Assembly: GCA_030063045.1 (NCBI GenBank)
Contig: JAQSEB010000041.1
Coordinates: 4,271,501 to 4,335,500, forward strand
DNA: 64,000 bases
Reading direction: 5' to 3'
Source of the DNA: Pratylenchus scribneri
Lineage: Eukaryota > Nematoda > Chromadorea > Rhabditida > Pratylenchidae
Positions within the stretch are counted from its first letter, which is position 1. Every line of letters starts with the position of its first letter. Positions 12,397 through 24,082 of this stretch are shown here, one piece after another. The position numbers were made by a program, and so were the translations under genes. A model generated the notes under the pieces. That model did not search any database and had not been told where the DNA came from. It worked only from the letters and a program-made list of their open reading frames with translations.

Positions 12397-13127
12397 AAAT
12401 AATACAATACAGTATAGCAGGACCACATTTGTCACCTACCATATTATATGAAATATCAACTATGAATTAATAATACAGAATACAGTACAGCAGGACCACA
12501 TTTGTCACCTACCATATTATATGTAATATCAACTATGAATTAATAATACAGAATACAGTACAGCAGGACCACATTTGTCACCTACCATATTATATGAAAT
12601 ATCAACTATGAATTAATAATACAGAATACAGTACAGCAGGACCACATTTGTCACCTACCATATTATATGAAATATCAACTATGAATTAATAATACAGAAT
12701 ACAGTACAGCAGGACCACATTTGTCACCTACCATATTATATGAAATATCAACTATGAATTAATAATACAGAATACAGTACAGCAGGACCACATTTGTCAC
12801 CTACCATATTATATGAAATATCAACTATGAATTAATAATACAGAATACAGTACAGCAGGACCACATTTGTCACCTACCATATTATATGAAATATCAACTA
12901 TGAATTAATAATACAGAATACAGTACAGCAGGACCACATTTGTCACCTACCATATTATATGAAATATCAACTATGAATTAATAATACAGAATACAGTACA
13001 GCAGGACCACATTTGTCACCTACCATATTATATGAAATATCAACTATGAATTAATAATACAGAATACAGTACAGCAGGACCACATTTGTCACCTACCATA
13101 TTATATGAAATATCAACTATGAATTAA
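12397..13127. repeat. 73-bp minisatellite, ten copies
   Basis: The word GCAGGACCACATTTGTCACC recurs every 73 bases from about 12418 to 13075. Copies 2-10 are almost identical, copy 1 carries a few substitutions. The array lies between the upstream regions of two minus-strand genes and is non-coding. Confidence 0.97.
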
Positions 13128-13527
13128 AGAGAAAGCGAGAGGTAAATTATATAAATGTCTCTTCGATCACTATGGGTATCAAAATCAAATCGGGTATCGG
13201 GTACACAATTTTCGCTAGATCACACAAATATGTACATGTTGCATTAAATTTGATATATAGTATAAAAAATGGAATTATCCAAAAAATAAATAAAAAATTC
13301 TTGGAATAAATTAGATATATTATTAAAGCAATTTTTTATTATAAAACAAATTTAAGTTATCCATGTGTATATTCCATGGAAATTTTATTAATATTTTTGT
13401 TATGAAATGATCAAATTTTTTGTATAATTTATTTTTACAATAACTAAATATTATAACGCAGTACTTTTTTTTTTATCAAAGTCAACAAAATAAAGGCTTC
13501 AAATACATATTGTTATTCTTCTTGTAT

Positions 13528-14272
13528 TTACAAATTCATCTGTTGCTTTATTGCAGCATTTAAAGCGATGTAAATTGTTCCGGCAACAATTAAAGTGGCA
13601 ATGCCAAGAGCAGAAATCTGGAAAATTAATCGTTTAACAACAAAAAATATATGCTATCATATTTTCTTTATTTGACTTCTAATAATAATAAAAACAAGAA
13701 CAGTCTTGAGAGGTTTTGAAAATTACATTTGGAAAATTACTAAAATCCCATAATCAATTTAAGAAAATATAATAGCTTATAAAATTTATATTAAAGTATT
13801 ATTTTTAGTATACAAAAAATTTAGCTTAAAAATTAATTTAAACATTTTTAAATTTCATAAAAATATACTAGTATTCAAGAAGTATTAATTTTCAAATACA
13901 ATCTAATTGTATAAAAATTTTAATTTTTCACTATCAAATTTAATTTTCAATATGACATTATAAAAATACCTTTTTAAGTATATCTGCTGAATGCCGTCCA
14001 TCATTGTCTTCCGCTTGCGCTTGGCAGCCGTTCATCAATAGCAATTGTTGTTGGTCGGTTGTGTCTTCATCTTCATTTCTAGTTGTGCGGACGATATCCT
14101 TCACGCTTGCAGGATGTTTGCATAAAGGGCAACAGTCGCGACAGTATTTGAGAAGATTGCGGCGGATGCAATTGTAGTGGAATGTATGACCACATGACAG
14201 TACGGCCATGTTTTCGTAACTGAAGCCGCCCAAACATATTGAACATTGGCCTGTAGCAGCCTTCTTTTCCAT
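13528..14272 (-). CDS. Membrane-anchored RING-H2 protein (130 aa)
   Basis: Two exons, 14272-13970 and 13617-13528, joined in phase 0. An N-terminal RING of the C3H2C3 type begins at about residue 10: CSIC, then CGHTFHYNC, then CPLC, with the full set of zinc ligands in order. Family knowledge predicts an E3 ubiquitin ligase that recruits an E2. A 50-residue acidic/Q-rich linker follows, and exon 2 encodes a hydrophobic segment (ISALGIATLIVAGTIYIAL) that is a good C-terminal membrane anchor. It is organised like the three plus-strand RING genes nearby but is much shorter and lacks their middle exon. A GCGCGCGC word lies 70 bases upstream (14342). Confidence 0.85.
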
Positions 14273-14631
14273 TTTTTTATTTTTGAAAACACACAGGAAA
14301 AAACAGATTTATCTGAAAATTTTATTTTAACAATTATAACAGCGCGCGCATTATTTTTAATAAATGAACAAAAATGGGTTTAGGATCAGTTTTGGTAATG
14401 AAACAAAGATATCGGTTGAATTTTTTTATTCAAAAAGGGCAATTCTTCTGAAGAAATATATTGATTTAATGATCACTAAAATAATTTGGCCAAATCGGTA
14501 TGAAATAATTATGTCTTAACAGCAAAAAGTTTTTTTTAGAAAAAAATGATATTTGTATGCAGAAAAAGTGAAAGCTTCATATTTTTTGTACAAAGTGTAG
14601 TAGGAGGGTAGGGGATCTCTTAAACCAACTC

Positions 14632-15048
14632 CGTCCGGGGTCATCTCCACAAAAGACAAATGGCTCTGCAAATATGGGCATGTCCACAAATTCTGCAAAT
14701 ATAAGTTTTTGACTTCTAATAAATCAGCAATAAGTTTTAGACTATAGAAACCTTATACCATTTTGTAGATCTCATCAAGATGCAACGCATGTTATATAAA
14801 ATATTCCAAAAGATAAAGTGTTAAACCGTTTAAACCATGGTTTAAAACTTTTTAATTTCGGACCAAAACCAGATATTTTATATACCATTCGATGCGTCTC
14901 GGTGAGATCTACAAATAGGTATAAGGTTTATACTTTATATGCTCTAAAATTGGAAATTGGCTACTGATTTATTATAAGTCAAAAACTTATATTTGCAGAA
15001 TTTGTGGACATGCCCATATTTACAGAATTGTGGAGATGACCTAGCACC
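14632..15048. mobile_element. Mutator-like foldback MITE with 9-bp TSD AACCAACTC
   Basis: Perfect 9-bp direct repeats AACCAACTC at 14623-14631 and 15049-15057 bound a 417-bp palindromic element. The arms are long (over 150 bp) and include CATCTCCACA, ATATGGGCATGTCCACAAAT and a GATCTCATCAAGATGC core. Left end CGTCCGGGGTCAT and inverted right end GGTGCTAGGTCAT match. Long arms with a 9-bp duplication are typical of Mutator-like elements. Relatives: 45238-45615 and 51381-51828. Confidence 0.88.
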
Positions 15049-15320
15049 AACCAACTCAACTTTAATTAATGAATTCTTCAATTATTCTCTAAATGTATTT
15101 AATTTTACAAAAATTTTATTAGTTAATTCTGTTTTGTGGGTACAGTAATTTGAATCGAATCGTCAAACAGTTGGGGCTTATATGAGGCAGAGTGGTAAAT
15201 GAAATCTGCAACGGACAGAAAACAATGACAATTATTTATAATAGAATAGATTGCCATTTCACTGTCCACAATGCACAATCATCTAACGTCGAATTCAAAT
15301 CCACTACAATTTTGTTTGTG

Positions 15321-15414
15321 AAATTTGCTCTGAGTGGAGCAATTAATATATAATAATAATTTATTTTGCGTTAGGCAAAATAACATCAATTGGTAGACTA
15401 TCAAATGCGAATGT
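15321..15414 (+). promoter_or_regulatory. Shared palindromic upstream block, copy 2
   Basis: Reads AAATTTGCTCTGAGTGGAGC, a linker with TTTATTTTG and AGGCAAAATA, then ACATCAATTGGTAGACTATC. It lies about 510 bases upstream of the RING gene at 15922 on the same strand. Each palindrome carries small changes relative to copy 1. Confidence 0.5.
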
Positions 15415-15921
15415 TGAGCTATAAATTATTATAAAAATAGGGAGCTTTTCCCATCCATCATTATTCGTCAAGATTTATTAGTGCATCAGCGATCAGTCAA
15501 TCTATTATTCTAATTTTACTTGATAAACAAACAACTGATATATGTCAAAAACGACATTTACTTCATCAATTTTTACAACACCTAAATTTGTAGCTTCTAA
15601 AATTTGCGATTGTGCCATTATCCAGAGAATAAATACTAGGCCATTATGGGATTAAATATTTATGATAAATGAATTTAAGACAACTTTAAACATAAATGAT
15701 GTATATATAGATTCAATTAAAAAGTTCACTGTGATGTATAATTTTTTGTAATTTTGCTTGAAAATCGGATTAGACCTATATTTTTTTGGTTCAAATAAGA
15801 TTGGTCTCGGCCGACTGAGTCAAATGGCAGCGTTTACAGTGTGAATTCTCGAAAGCCTTTCTATTGGCTAGAAATGATTTTTTTAAAAACCCATAAATTA
15901 TAGATAATATTAAATATTATA

Positions 15922-17564
15922 ATGAATTCTACCACTGAGAGTGCGAATAATTCAAACATCAATGTTGCTGTTGCAAATACTGTTGAAGAAGAAGCCCCAC
16001 TTTGTGCAATTTGTCTCGAGGCATACGACCCAACCAATTTTGTCGTTCTCGGCAGTTGCTCTCATGTTTTCCATCCGGAATGCATCAATCAGTGGTTGGA
16101 CGTGGCCGCTCGACAAAATTGTCCGAAATGCCAACTCGGAAATGTGACAGCACATCATATAGTCATTGAGCATCGCATTAATGATGTTACAGGCAATCAG
16201 GTTTAAAATTGAAAATAATTTATACAAAAAAATTTTCCACGACAAACCATTTTTCAAATAAATATTGGCTTTAATTTTAACAAATTTGTTTTCAGTACGG
16301 CCTGTCAATTTATAATCTTTTTGGATAAATTTTTAGAGGATGAATTATCGGGTTTGATGGAAATTAAAAAAGAAATTAAAACCAAAATGGGGCAAAATAC
16401 GCTAGAATGGAATAATTTTATTTTTTGATGTAATTTCTATGCCAATTATTTTATTATTTTCATATAGAAAATGCAATAGAAAAAATTTTTCAAATGACAT
16501 AAAAGATTTATAAAAGAATTATAAATATCATGGTTTGTTGTGTGTGATATTTTTTGTTTGTTAAAGTCCACTAATTAAAAATTCACAGAAAGGTGAGGAA
16601 TCTTATTTTAAAATATTTTAATTAATGAAATTCTAATTATTAAAAATTTTCTTTAAATTTTTGATATTAACAGCATTAAATTATTTTAGGAATTTGTGAA
16701 TGTTTCTGCCAGTTCTGATGCGGCTCTGCCTCTTGCATGGGTTGCCTATGAGCGCGAGCTTCATGGGTCTGCAAGAAATCCACACGAACGTGCCGCGTTG
16801 GAGGGCATTTTTCAAGTTAGTTCCATTTTTTAAAGGCAGTATAAAAAATGCATAATACAATGGTTTTAATTATTCTTTATGCCCAATAAAATAGTAAAAT
16901 AAAAATTGCTTCAGAGCTTGCCAATCTCATTGGACCAATTTATCTCTAATCAAAAATTTTATTTTTTATTCGTAAAATTTATTTGTTTATATTAAATATT
17001 TTATATAGGATATTCGTTTGCTGGCCCAGTCGCAGCAGCATCAGAATGAGGAAGCTCGTGAACGGGCATGGGAACGAATTAAACGCTTCATTCGTTGTGC
17101 CAGCATTGCCGCATTGGCAGCAATATTCATCTATTTATGTTGGAGCTGTTGGCCTCTGACCTTTGGTGTTGTGATAATGGCTGGACAAGCAATTATTAAC
17201 TTCCTTATCGGTACTATAAGCAAATTTGAATATTTTCATATAATTATATAATTTTAATTTTTTTTTTCAATATTTTATATTAATTTACCTCAGAGAATTT
17301 AATATTTTTTTAAAAATTTTAATTACAAGAATTAATTATTATTATTTTTCTTTAAAAAAACATTCAAAATAAAAAAAAATTAATTTTTTAATATCATCAT
17401 TTCGAAATATAAATCAAATAGTAAAAAAATTAAATTATTTTTTTTTAAATATAAATCTTATGTTTTTTCTAGAGCTGAAGCCACTAATCCAAAGAATGAG
17501 TCTAAAATATTTGCCAGCATTTGTTCGCCATGCACTCTCGCGAATGTTGCAAATCAGCATTTGA
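15922..17564 (+). CDS. RING-H2 membrane protein, paralogue 1 (232 aa)
   Basis: Four exons: 15922-16200, 16690-16815, 17009-17210, 17473-17564, with phases 0, 0, 1. The RING ligands are C28, C31, C46, H48, H51, C54, C67 and C70 (C3H2C3). Exon 2 is a conserved 42-residue module around AYERELHGSARNPHERAALE. Exon 3 starts with a Q/R-rich amphipathic stretch (LLAQSQQHQNEEARERAWER) followed by a hydrophobic segment IAALAAIFIYLCWSCWPL and a second one, predicting a membrane-bound E3 ligase. Exon 4 supplies a short tail found only in this copy. Close paralogues lie at 34109 and 37251. A shared palindromic block is about 500 bases upstream and a fossil of exon 3 lies just downstream at 17690. Confidence 0.85.
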
Positions 17565-17689
17565 TGATGGCCTATTGTCTGACGAAGAATAAATTATCAT
17601 TTTTGTGTTATGATAATGAATGTAATTTGAAATGAATAAATAAATGATAAATTAATGATAAAATAAATTATTGCAAAATTTTTTAATTA

Positions 17690-17800
17690 ATTAACGATTA
17701 AACGCTTCATTCAAGTGCTGGAATTGCAACATTGTTAGCAGTTTTCATCTATTTTTGTTGGAGCTATTGACCTCTGACCTCTGATTGCTCCTGCTGCGTT
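17690..17800 (+). pseudogene. Fossil of RING-family exon 3
   Basis: The stretch ATTAAACGCTTCATTCAAGT to TTGGAGCTATTGACCTCTGA is plainly similar at DNA level to part of exon 3 of the gene just upstream (ATTAAACGCTTCATTCGTTG, TTGGAGCTGTTGGCCTCTGA). The frame is broken: TGG of the WPL motif is now TGA. No other exon is next to it. Confidence 0.75.
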
Positions 17801-18068
17801 TAAATAATTTCAATTCTCAAGAAGCAACGAAAATATTAATAATTGTTGTTGACAAATATTATAAACGATATTAAATGTATCTTTTAAGTATTTTTTCATC
17901 GAATATTTTATTATGCTATTTTCCATTTTTAACAATCAAAATTCCCATATATTCTTCAGTTTTCAACCGCGCAAAAATTCATGGATCTGATTTAGCCAAT
18001 TGCCAATTGGGCGAGTGAAACTGAAGCTTTTTTTAATGAATCTCAATTTTCTTGTGTGAAAAGAAATA

Positions 18069-20040
18069 TTACTTTTCCCACTGGCCAATTTTGCAATTTG
18101 GGCAGCATTTGTTGTTGCGGCAATGGGGACCAATATCGGCAGTCTCTCGACAATAGCAAAGCCCATCCAACCCAACAATTTCCTCCTTGCATTTGGCACA
18201 TTGGAAATTTTTGTCCACAGCAGCTTGAATAGCTCGTAGAATATAGCCATAGCCACGGCTGTTCAACGAAGTGGAAAATTCCTAATAAAAATAATTATTA
18301 AAAGTTTTAATAAATATTTGGGGAAATTCTGGATTATATATAATTTTACTAGAGATCGGACCGAAATTCTCGGTCCGTGATCTCTCGCTCGGGTACTATG
18401 GCTGATCTCTAAATTTTACAATGATATGGGAATGGATCTTCTTTATTAGGGTAGTCCAAAGTCTTTTTTTGGAATATGTCGTTTCGGGTTTCTTCAATTT
18501 TTGGTAATTTTAAAAAATTTCCATTTTTTCGGTTTTAAATTTCATTGATTTTCTCAAATTGAAACCGACTTTGAACAACACTTCTCTCTGTTTAAACAAA
18601 TAAATGTATTGAATTTTGGATTGATTTTGAATTGTTTGCTATCCCAACAAGTGCTTCTTCCCATATCATGTTTTTAATTGGAAGCTTTAGACAGAGATGC
18701 CATTTCCAAAACCCAAAAACCTGGCAAACTTATCGAAAAACCTGGCAAAATCAGGGCAAAAATTTTCAAAAACCTGGCATGCAAAAAACATGTAAAAAAA
18801 TATAAAAATGCTTATAAAATATTTTATTTTCATTTTTAACTTATAATTTGACTTAGTTGAGCAACATGGCTGTGAAATATGAAAAAAATAAATTACTCTG
18901 TCATAGGAAAAATTCAAGTCAAAAATGGCCGCGCAGCGAAAAATGTAGACCATTTTTAAGTAAAATATAAAAATCTGGCTAAATCCTGAGAATTTATGAA
19001 AAACCTGGTAAAAACCTGGCGAAAAAAAACCTGGAAAAAACCTGGGCGAGACCCCCAAAACCGAGAAAATCCCCAGTTTTCCTGGTATTATGGCATCCCT
19101 GGCTTTAGAAAAGCTAAAAATAGGAAAAAATTAAGCAGTGTATCCGATACAGTCAATTTTTATTTTTACTACAAACTTCACACCTCCCCTACTGGGATGT
19201 GTCCCTCCTCCCTTATTGTCTGCTCCAATTCCTGGTATTCTTTTTCCAATCCAAAACAGGCCATTGTCTCACTCAAGGGTGCATAGTGCATTGATTTTGT
19301 GGCATTCTCCGCCGCATGCTGTTTTGCCGCCTCCCAACGATTTGCACATCCAATGCGAAATTGAACGGCTGCTGAGCCGTAACGGTCGTAGCACTTGCGG
19401 ACATCCGGATCACAAAGGACATTGTAGGCCTCGTTAATCAGCTGTGGATGGATGATTTTTTTGTTAAAATTTATTAAATATAAATTTTTATTTGATAAAA
19501 CACCAAAAAATTAAAAATAATTTTTGAAAAAATGAATTGCAAACAAAACACCTTAATTTTTTCATCCGATTCGGCCTGTTGTTGCGGAATTCGGTCGGGA
19601 TGATGTAGAAGTGCCAGACGATCCCTGGCTTGTTTAATTTCGGCCTGAGTTGCATTGCGATTGACACCCAGCACCGAGTAGTATTCTGCCGCATTTTTGT
19701 TTTTTCCCAAAAAGCCAATTTTACTAAATTATGAATAAATATAAATTTTTCATTTTTTATTAAAAATACCGGAGAAGCCAAGTCAAACATGGAGGGAGTC
19801 CATCAAGAAAGTGTCGTAACCATTGATTTGCTGACACCATGTTTGGGTTCAGCATTCCATTTGGTTCTATTTTTGCAAAAAGCATAAAATATATAAAAAA
19901 TTTATATATTTAATTTTATTTCCTAATAAAATTTATCATATTTTATTTTATAGTATTATTATTATTTTTAAATTAATTTTTTTAATAAAATTATTACCAA
20001 AGGTGACAAGTTGACGTTGATTATCTTGTTGAGAATCCAT
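18069..20040 (-). CDS. J-domain (Hsp40/DnaJ-like) protein with C-terminal Cys cluster (260 aa)
   Basis: Five exons: 20040-19998, 19866-19770, 19723-19552, 19441-19184, 18281-18069, all in agreeing phases. The ATG at 20040 begins [10 protein letters not shown]. Residues about 59-115 form a J domain: [19 protein letters not shown], the HPD motif in LLHHPDR, and [21 protein letters not shown]. The HPD loop is what stimulates Hsp70 ATPase, so an Hsp70 co-chaperone role is well supported by family. A hydrophobic stretch near residue 34 ([14 protein letters not shown]) could be a membrane contact. The final exon is Cys-rich (CAKC, CYC, CCPNC), probably zinc binding. If the last intron is retained the protein ends at 19178 (PVGEV stop), a plausible shorter form. 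The last intron holds the hAT-like element 18692-19101. Confidence 0.85.
18692..19101. mobile_element. hAT-like MITE with 8-bp TSD GCTTTAGA
   Basis: Perfect GCTTTAGA repeats at 18684-18691 and 19102-19109. Ends CAGAGATGCCAT and, inverted, CAGGGATGCCAT. The 410-bp body is full of AAAACCTGGCAAA-type words and carries CGCTGCGCGGC (inverted) as in the element at 9743. It is inserted in the last intron of the J-domain gene. Confidence 0.9.
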
Positions 20041-20756
20041 TTTCCACCTTCTGCTCCTTTCACAGCAAAAAAATTAATTGAAAAAATATGCAAATTAAGA
20101 AATATTAATAGTAAATCAAAAATAGAAAAAAGTATTGAATTTACAAAATACAAAATACAAATTATAATATAATTGATGTTAAATAAATTTTATCCTTATG
20201 ATTACGTTATAAATGTGATCATTTATTATATTTATAATATGTGTCTTACTGAAATATTCAAAAAAATTAGGAGTACTCTTGGCCGATCAGTCGAATTTGG
20301 AAATTCGCTATTTTAATATTTGACAAATTTTTAAAAAATTAAAGAATTTTATGAAAATTTTTTTTTATTTCTTTCTATTATCTCTCTCACCCCCCCCCCC
20401 CGGATATCAGCCAATAGTACCAAACTTGGAGTATTTGAAAGATGGGATTTGCTGGACTGTGGAGTTCTTAAGAGATTAGGATACAACAAAATAATCTCAA
20501 AAAAATAAAAAATAAAATAAAAACTAGATTTTAAATAAGGCCCTAATCAGAGAAGCAGAAAGAAAAGATATTTCGAATAAAATATATTATATATATAATT
20601 TAATATGAATTCTTTTCCCCATCAGAATTAGTCGAGTTTGCAGTTCATTTTTAATTACAGCATGTATGGTTCTTATTCAGACAATGGCAGGTCCAGCTGC
20701 TCACATTCTGAGAATATGTCTTGGTCTGACAAAGACAAATCTAGAAAATTTAGAAA

Positions 20757-20857
20757 AAATCCTTGTAAAATTAAATTTTTCAAAAATTTTTATATAATAA
20801 AATGTTTCAAAAATTTTTGTAAAATAAAATATTTCAAAAATTTTTGTAAAATAAAAC
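20757..20857. repeat. 27-bp minisatellite, array A
   Basis: The unit CAAAAATTTTTGTAAAATAA plus AATATTT recurs with 27-base spacing at 20781, 20808 and 20835. The same unit makes array B at 23955-24082, in the same orientation. Confidence 0.9.
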
Positions 20858-20859
20858 TA

Positions 20860-21510
20860 GCCCGCAAGCGGGCTCTTAAACCGCGTACAACTCTGGCTTG
20901 GAACAGTGGGAATGGATGTATTTTTTGGGGAAATTTACGATGTCATTCATCTGTGCGTCGTCAATTCGCTTGGGACTCGGCTTCGCTCGCTACGGCCGCT
21001 TCGCGGCCTCCGCGAGCTTAGCCTCGTCCCAAGCGAACCGCCGTCGAGGGCCGCAGCGCTGACTATTCGCTGAAATGCTAACTATAGCCATTTTCGCCCC
21101 TTCGGGGCTCAAACAGGGTTCGCTTCGCTCACCATTCATTTTCGCCCCTTCGGGGCTCAAACTGTGTTCGATTCGCTCACCCAGCTCGCTTTGCTTGTTT
21201 CCTTTTGATGTCTGAATATAATGTGTTAGGGGGTGCTCCGCCAATACGCATGGGACTCGGCTGTCGCTCGCTATGGTCGCTTCGCGACCTCGCTCCAGCC
21301 TCGTCCCATGCGCACCGCCGTCGAGGGCCGCAGCGCAGATTATTCGCTTTGTAGTTAATTGTAACCATTTTCGCCCCTTCGGGGCTCAAACTAGCGCACC
21401 GCCGTCGAGGGCCGCAGCGCTGACTATTCGCGGAGATATTAATTGTCTCCATTTTCGCCCCTTCGGGGCTCAAACAGGGTTCGATTCACTCACCCAGCTC
21501 GCTTCGATTA
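20860..21510. repeat. GC-rich island of tandem hairpin-forming repeats
   Basis: A roughly 90-bp unit contains CCGCCGTCGAGGGCCGCAGC and TTTTCGCCCCTTCGGGGCTC. The first word occurs three times (about 21041, 21316, 21399) and the second four times (about 21092, 21138, 21368, 21452). CGCCCCTTCGGGGC and GCCGCTTCGCGGC are perfect hairpins with TTCG loops. Composition is strikingly GC-rich against a background of more than 70 percent AT. It has no credible coding sense. Confidence 0.85.
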
Positions 21511-21684
21511 TTTCATTGGAATATTTTATAATATAATGGAAAAATTAGATATATATTAAAGAATTAATATAATTGAAAAAATTCGAATATATATTGGAAA
21601 AAAGGATTATAAAATATTTTCTTTTCATTAATATTTCTATATTATTTTTTAAATTGGATTATGAATGTTAAAAAAAATTTTTTG

Positions 21685-21760
21685 TCGTTGCTGGGAATCG
21701 AAACTTCGATCTCTAACAAAAAATTCAGTCATCATACTACTAAAACTTATAATCGATTTG
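21685..21760 (-). tRNA. tRNA-like segment 1 (degenerate)
   Basis: The minus strand has GTTTCGATTCCCAGCAACGA, one mismatch from a B box, followed by an acceptor-like tail. No clean A box or cloverleaf. Same family as the next two segments. Probably tRNA-derived repeat. Confidence 0.25.
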
Positions 21761-21989
21761 CAAAATAAATGTGATATTCGTGCTCAGCAATCTCGTTTAC
21801 CCTATATTCGACTATTTATTCATGGAAAAATGAAAATTTTGGAAATTTAAAAAATTATTAAACCGGTTTAAACCGTTTAAAACCGATTGCGAATTATTTT
21901 ATTCAAAGATGTTTTATAAATATTTTTATCGATTTGCTGGTGTTATATTATGTATTTTAATCGTAATAGTTGTGTTAAAAAATTATTTG

Positions 21990-22065
21990 TTGTTGCTGGG
22001 AATCCAACCGTCGATGGCCAATCAAAAAATATATCGTAAAACCATTGAACTAAGGCTGAATTATT
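21990..22065 (-). tRNA. tRNA-like segment 2 (degenerate)
   Basis: The minus strand has TAGTTCAATGG, a full match to the A box consensus, and GGTTGGATTCC, one mismatch from the B box, spaced as in a tRNA. The 3' tail CCCAGCAACAAC matches segment 1. Stems are imperfect, so a SINE-like repeat is more likely than a working tRNA. Confidence 0.35.
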
Positions 22066-22927
22066 AAAAATTGTTGTCAAATTCGTGTTCAGCGTCATCG
22101 ATTACCCTATATTCAATGGTTTAAAAACCATTTTTACATAAAATGCCACCACTAACAAAATTGCTGAAAATTTGATATGGAAAAATTGAAATAATTTTTA
22201 AAAGTTTATATCTTTGTAATTAATGGACATTTTAATATAAAATAAAGTTATATTGATGCAGAATTTTATAGAGAATTTTTTAAAAATAATAAAAAAATAA
22301 AATTATAAGCTAACCATTCGAAAACAGGGATTTTCGAAAAAATTTTAAAATTTCAAAAAATTTCAAAAATTTCAAAGGGGTTAGGTTAAAAAATTTTCTA
22401 ATTATTTTTAAAAAATTCTAAATTAAATTCTGCACTAAAAATGGATAAGAATTTTATTTATAAATTAATTTTTACTCAAATAATGGCCAAAATACATTTG
22501 GCCATGTGCTAACCAAAGGGGGGACCCTTTGCAAAAATTTCAAAATTTTTTTTTGTCCTATAAACATGATATATACCTCAATCGATTCGGCATGATGGAT
22601 TTAGTAGGCAAAATTTCAATTTCAGCCCAAAATAATGGCATTAAACCATACTTTTGGCCTTTTAAACCTCTTGGTTTAAAATATTTAAACCCTATAAACC
22701 TATGTTAAAATTAATCAAAATTAGTTAAAATTGAAATTTCATATACTAAATCGACTATGACGAATCGAATGAGCGTATTTTCAAATCATATACAACTCGT
22801 ATAGACTAAGTCACCAGCTAAATATGGAATTTTAGTAAATTTAAAAAATTATTAAACCGGTTTAAGAAGTTTAAACCTGTCCCAAAACATTTATATTATC
22901 TTATTTTATCATTAAAAATCATTTGTC

Positions 22928-22998
22928 GATACTTGGATTCGAACTCGTGACCTCATTGAAAAACCAAAAACTACCCCCTACACTAAACCTGGTTTTCA
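22928..22998 (-). tRNA. tRNA-like segment 3 (degenerate)
   Basis: The minus strand has TAGTGTAGGGG (A box match) and AGTTCGAATCC (one base from the B box consensus) with tRNA-like spacing, and ends CAAGTATCGACAAATG. Cloverleaf stems are poor. Read as part of the same tRNA-derived repeat family. Confidence 0.35.
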
Positions 22999-23954
22999 CC
23001 AAAATCCAAATGGTCTAAACCGGTATAACTTCGAAACCGTTGGATGTAACCCATACAAACCATATATTAAATTGAAGCTCTAATTCTGCTCTATTAAATG
23101 ATAATAAAATTATGGCCAAAAATTGACGTAGAAAAAAATTTTACCTAGATGCTGTAAAAAAATTTCAAAATTTTGAAAATTTAAATGACCATAACTCTGG
23201 AACACGTGGGTCTTTCGGTTAGATCTTTTTTTCAGAATGTATCCCCGAATTTTCTTAATCTAAAAACACAAAACGCGCCAACTTGCGCTCATAGCGCTTC
23301 GCGCTATGAGCCTATAAGCACCTGTATGCTCGGAAAATCCGCAAGTCACGCGCTGCTCGTGCTTTTTTGTCAAAAATGTCTACACGCGGCATTTTAGACG
23401 TAAAATTCCAGCGGCTACAATATATCAAAACGATTGAGAAAAAAAAACGAAACCCAAAAATTTTTTACCTGAAATCTCTACGCTAATATGGCACCTTTTT
23501 TAAATCTCGATTTATATCTCGAGAATAAGCGAACTGAGAGGTGACCTAAAAGGGGTTTTAGAAACTACTTTTCAAGGGCTTTCAAATGATATATAACATG
23601 TTCGGTAATTCGGAAACAGTTTCGAGTTATTCAAGTCCCCAAAATTTGGCACTTTTATGGCCATACCATTAAACCGAAACCTGCGCGAAAATTTTTTTTT
23701 TGTTTAAAAGCCGTCTTCTAGCCGAGATACATCAAAAAATACATACCATAGCCTATAAAACTCAAACCGAAATGAATTAGACCGAAATGTCTAAAATGTC
23801 TGCAAAAAAAGTCAATTTCCCCCCAGGGCATGATAGCAAAAAAATTTTAGCGCAAAGTTGTCCGCCCGGAGATCATCATGTCCCTGCACTTTACAGATCG
23901 AAAATCGGTTGGAAAGGAAAAATTTTTTTCCATTTTGTGCATACATCCCCCCTC

Positions 23955-24082
23955 ATTTAAAAATTTTTGTAAAATAAAATTTTCCAAAAATTTTTGTAAA
24001 ATAAAATATTTCAAAAATTTTTGTAAAATAAAATTTTCCAAAAATTTTTGTAAAATAAAATTTTTCAAAAATTTTAGTAAAT
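23955..24082. repeat. 27-bp minisatellite, array B
   Basis: Same unit as at 20757-20857, phased at 23985, 24012, 24039 and 24066 (27-base spacing). Together the two arrays bracket the gene-free block. Confidence 0.9.

Noticed and set aside
12397..13127. CRISPR-like array
   Set aside because: The repeats are contiguous 73-bp units without unique spacers, in a eukaryotic context; it is a minisatellite.
18687..19286. Frames over the AAAACCTGGCAAA repeat
   Set aside because: They lie inside the hAT-like element and antisense to the J-domain gene exon.
20990..21536. Open frames on both strands over the GC-rich island with repeated SPEGAKM-type peptides
   Set aside because: They exist only because the repeat unit is GC-rich and hairpin-like; overlapping frames on both strands and no splice signals.
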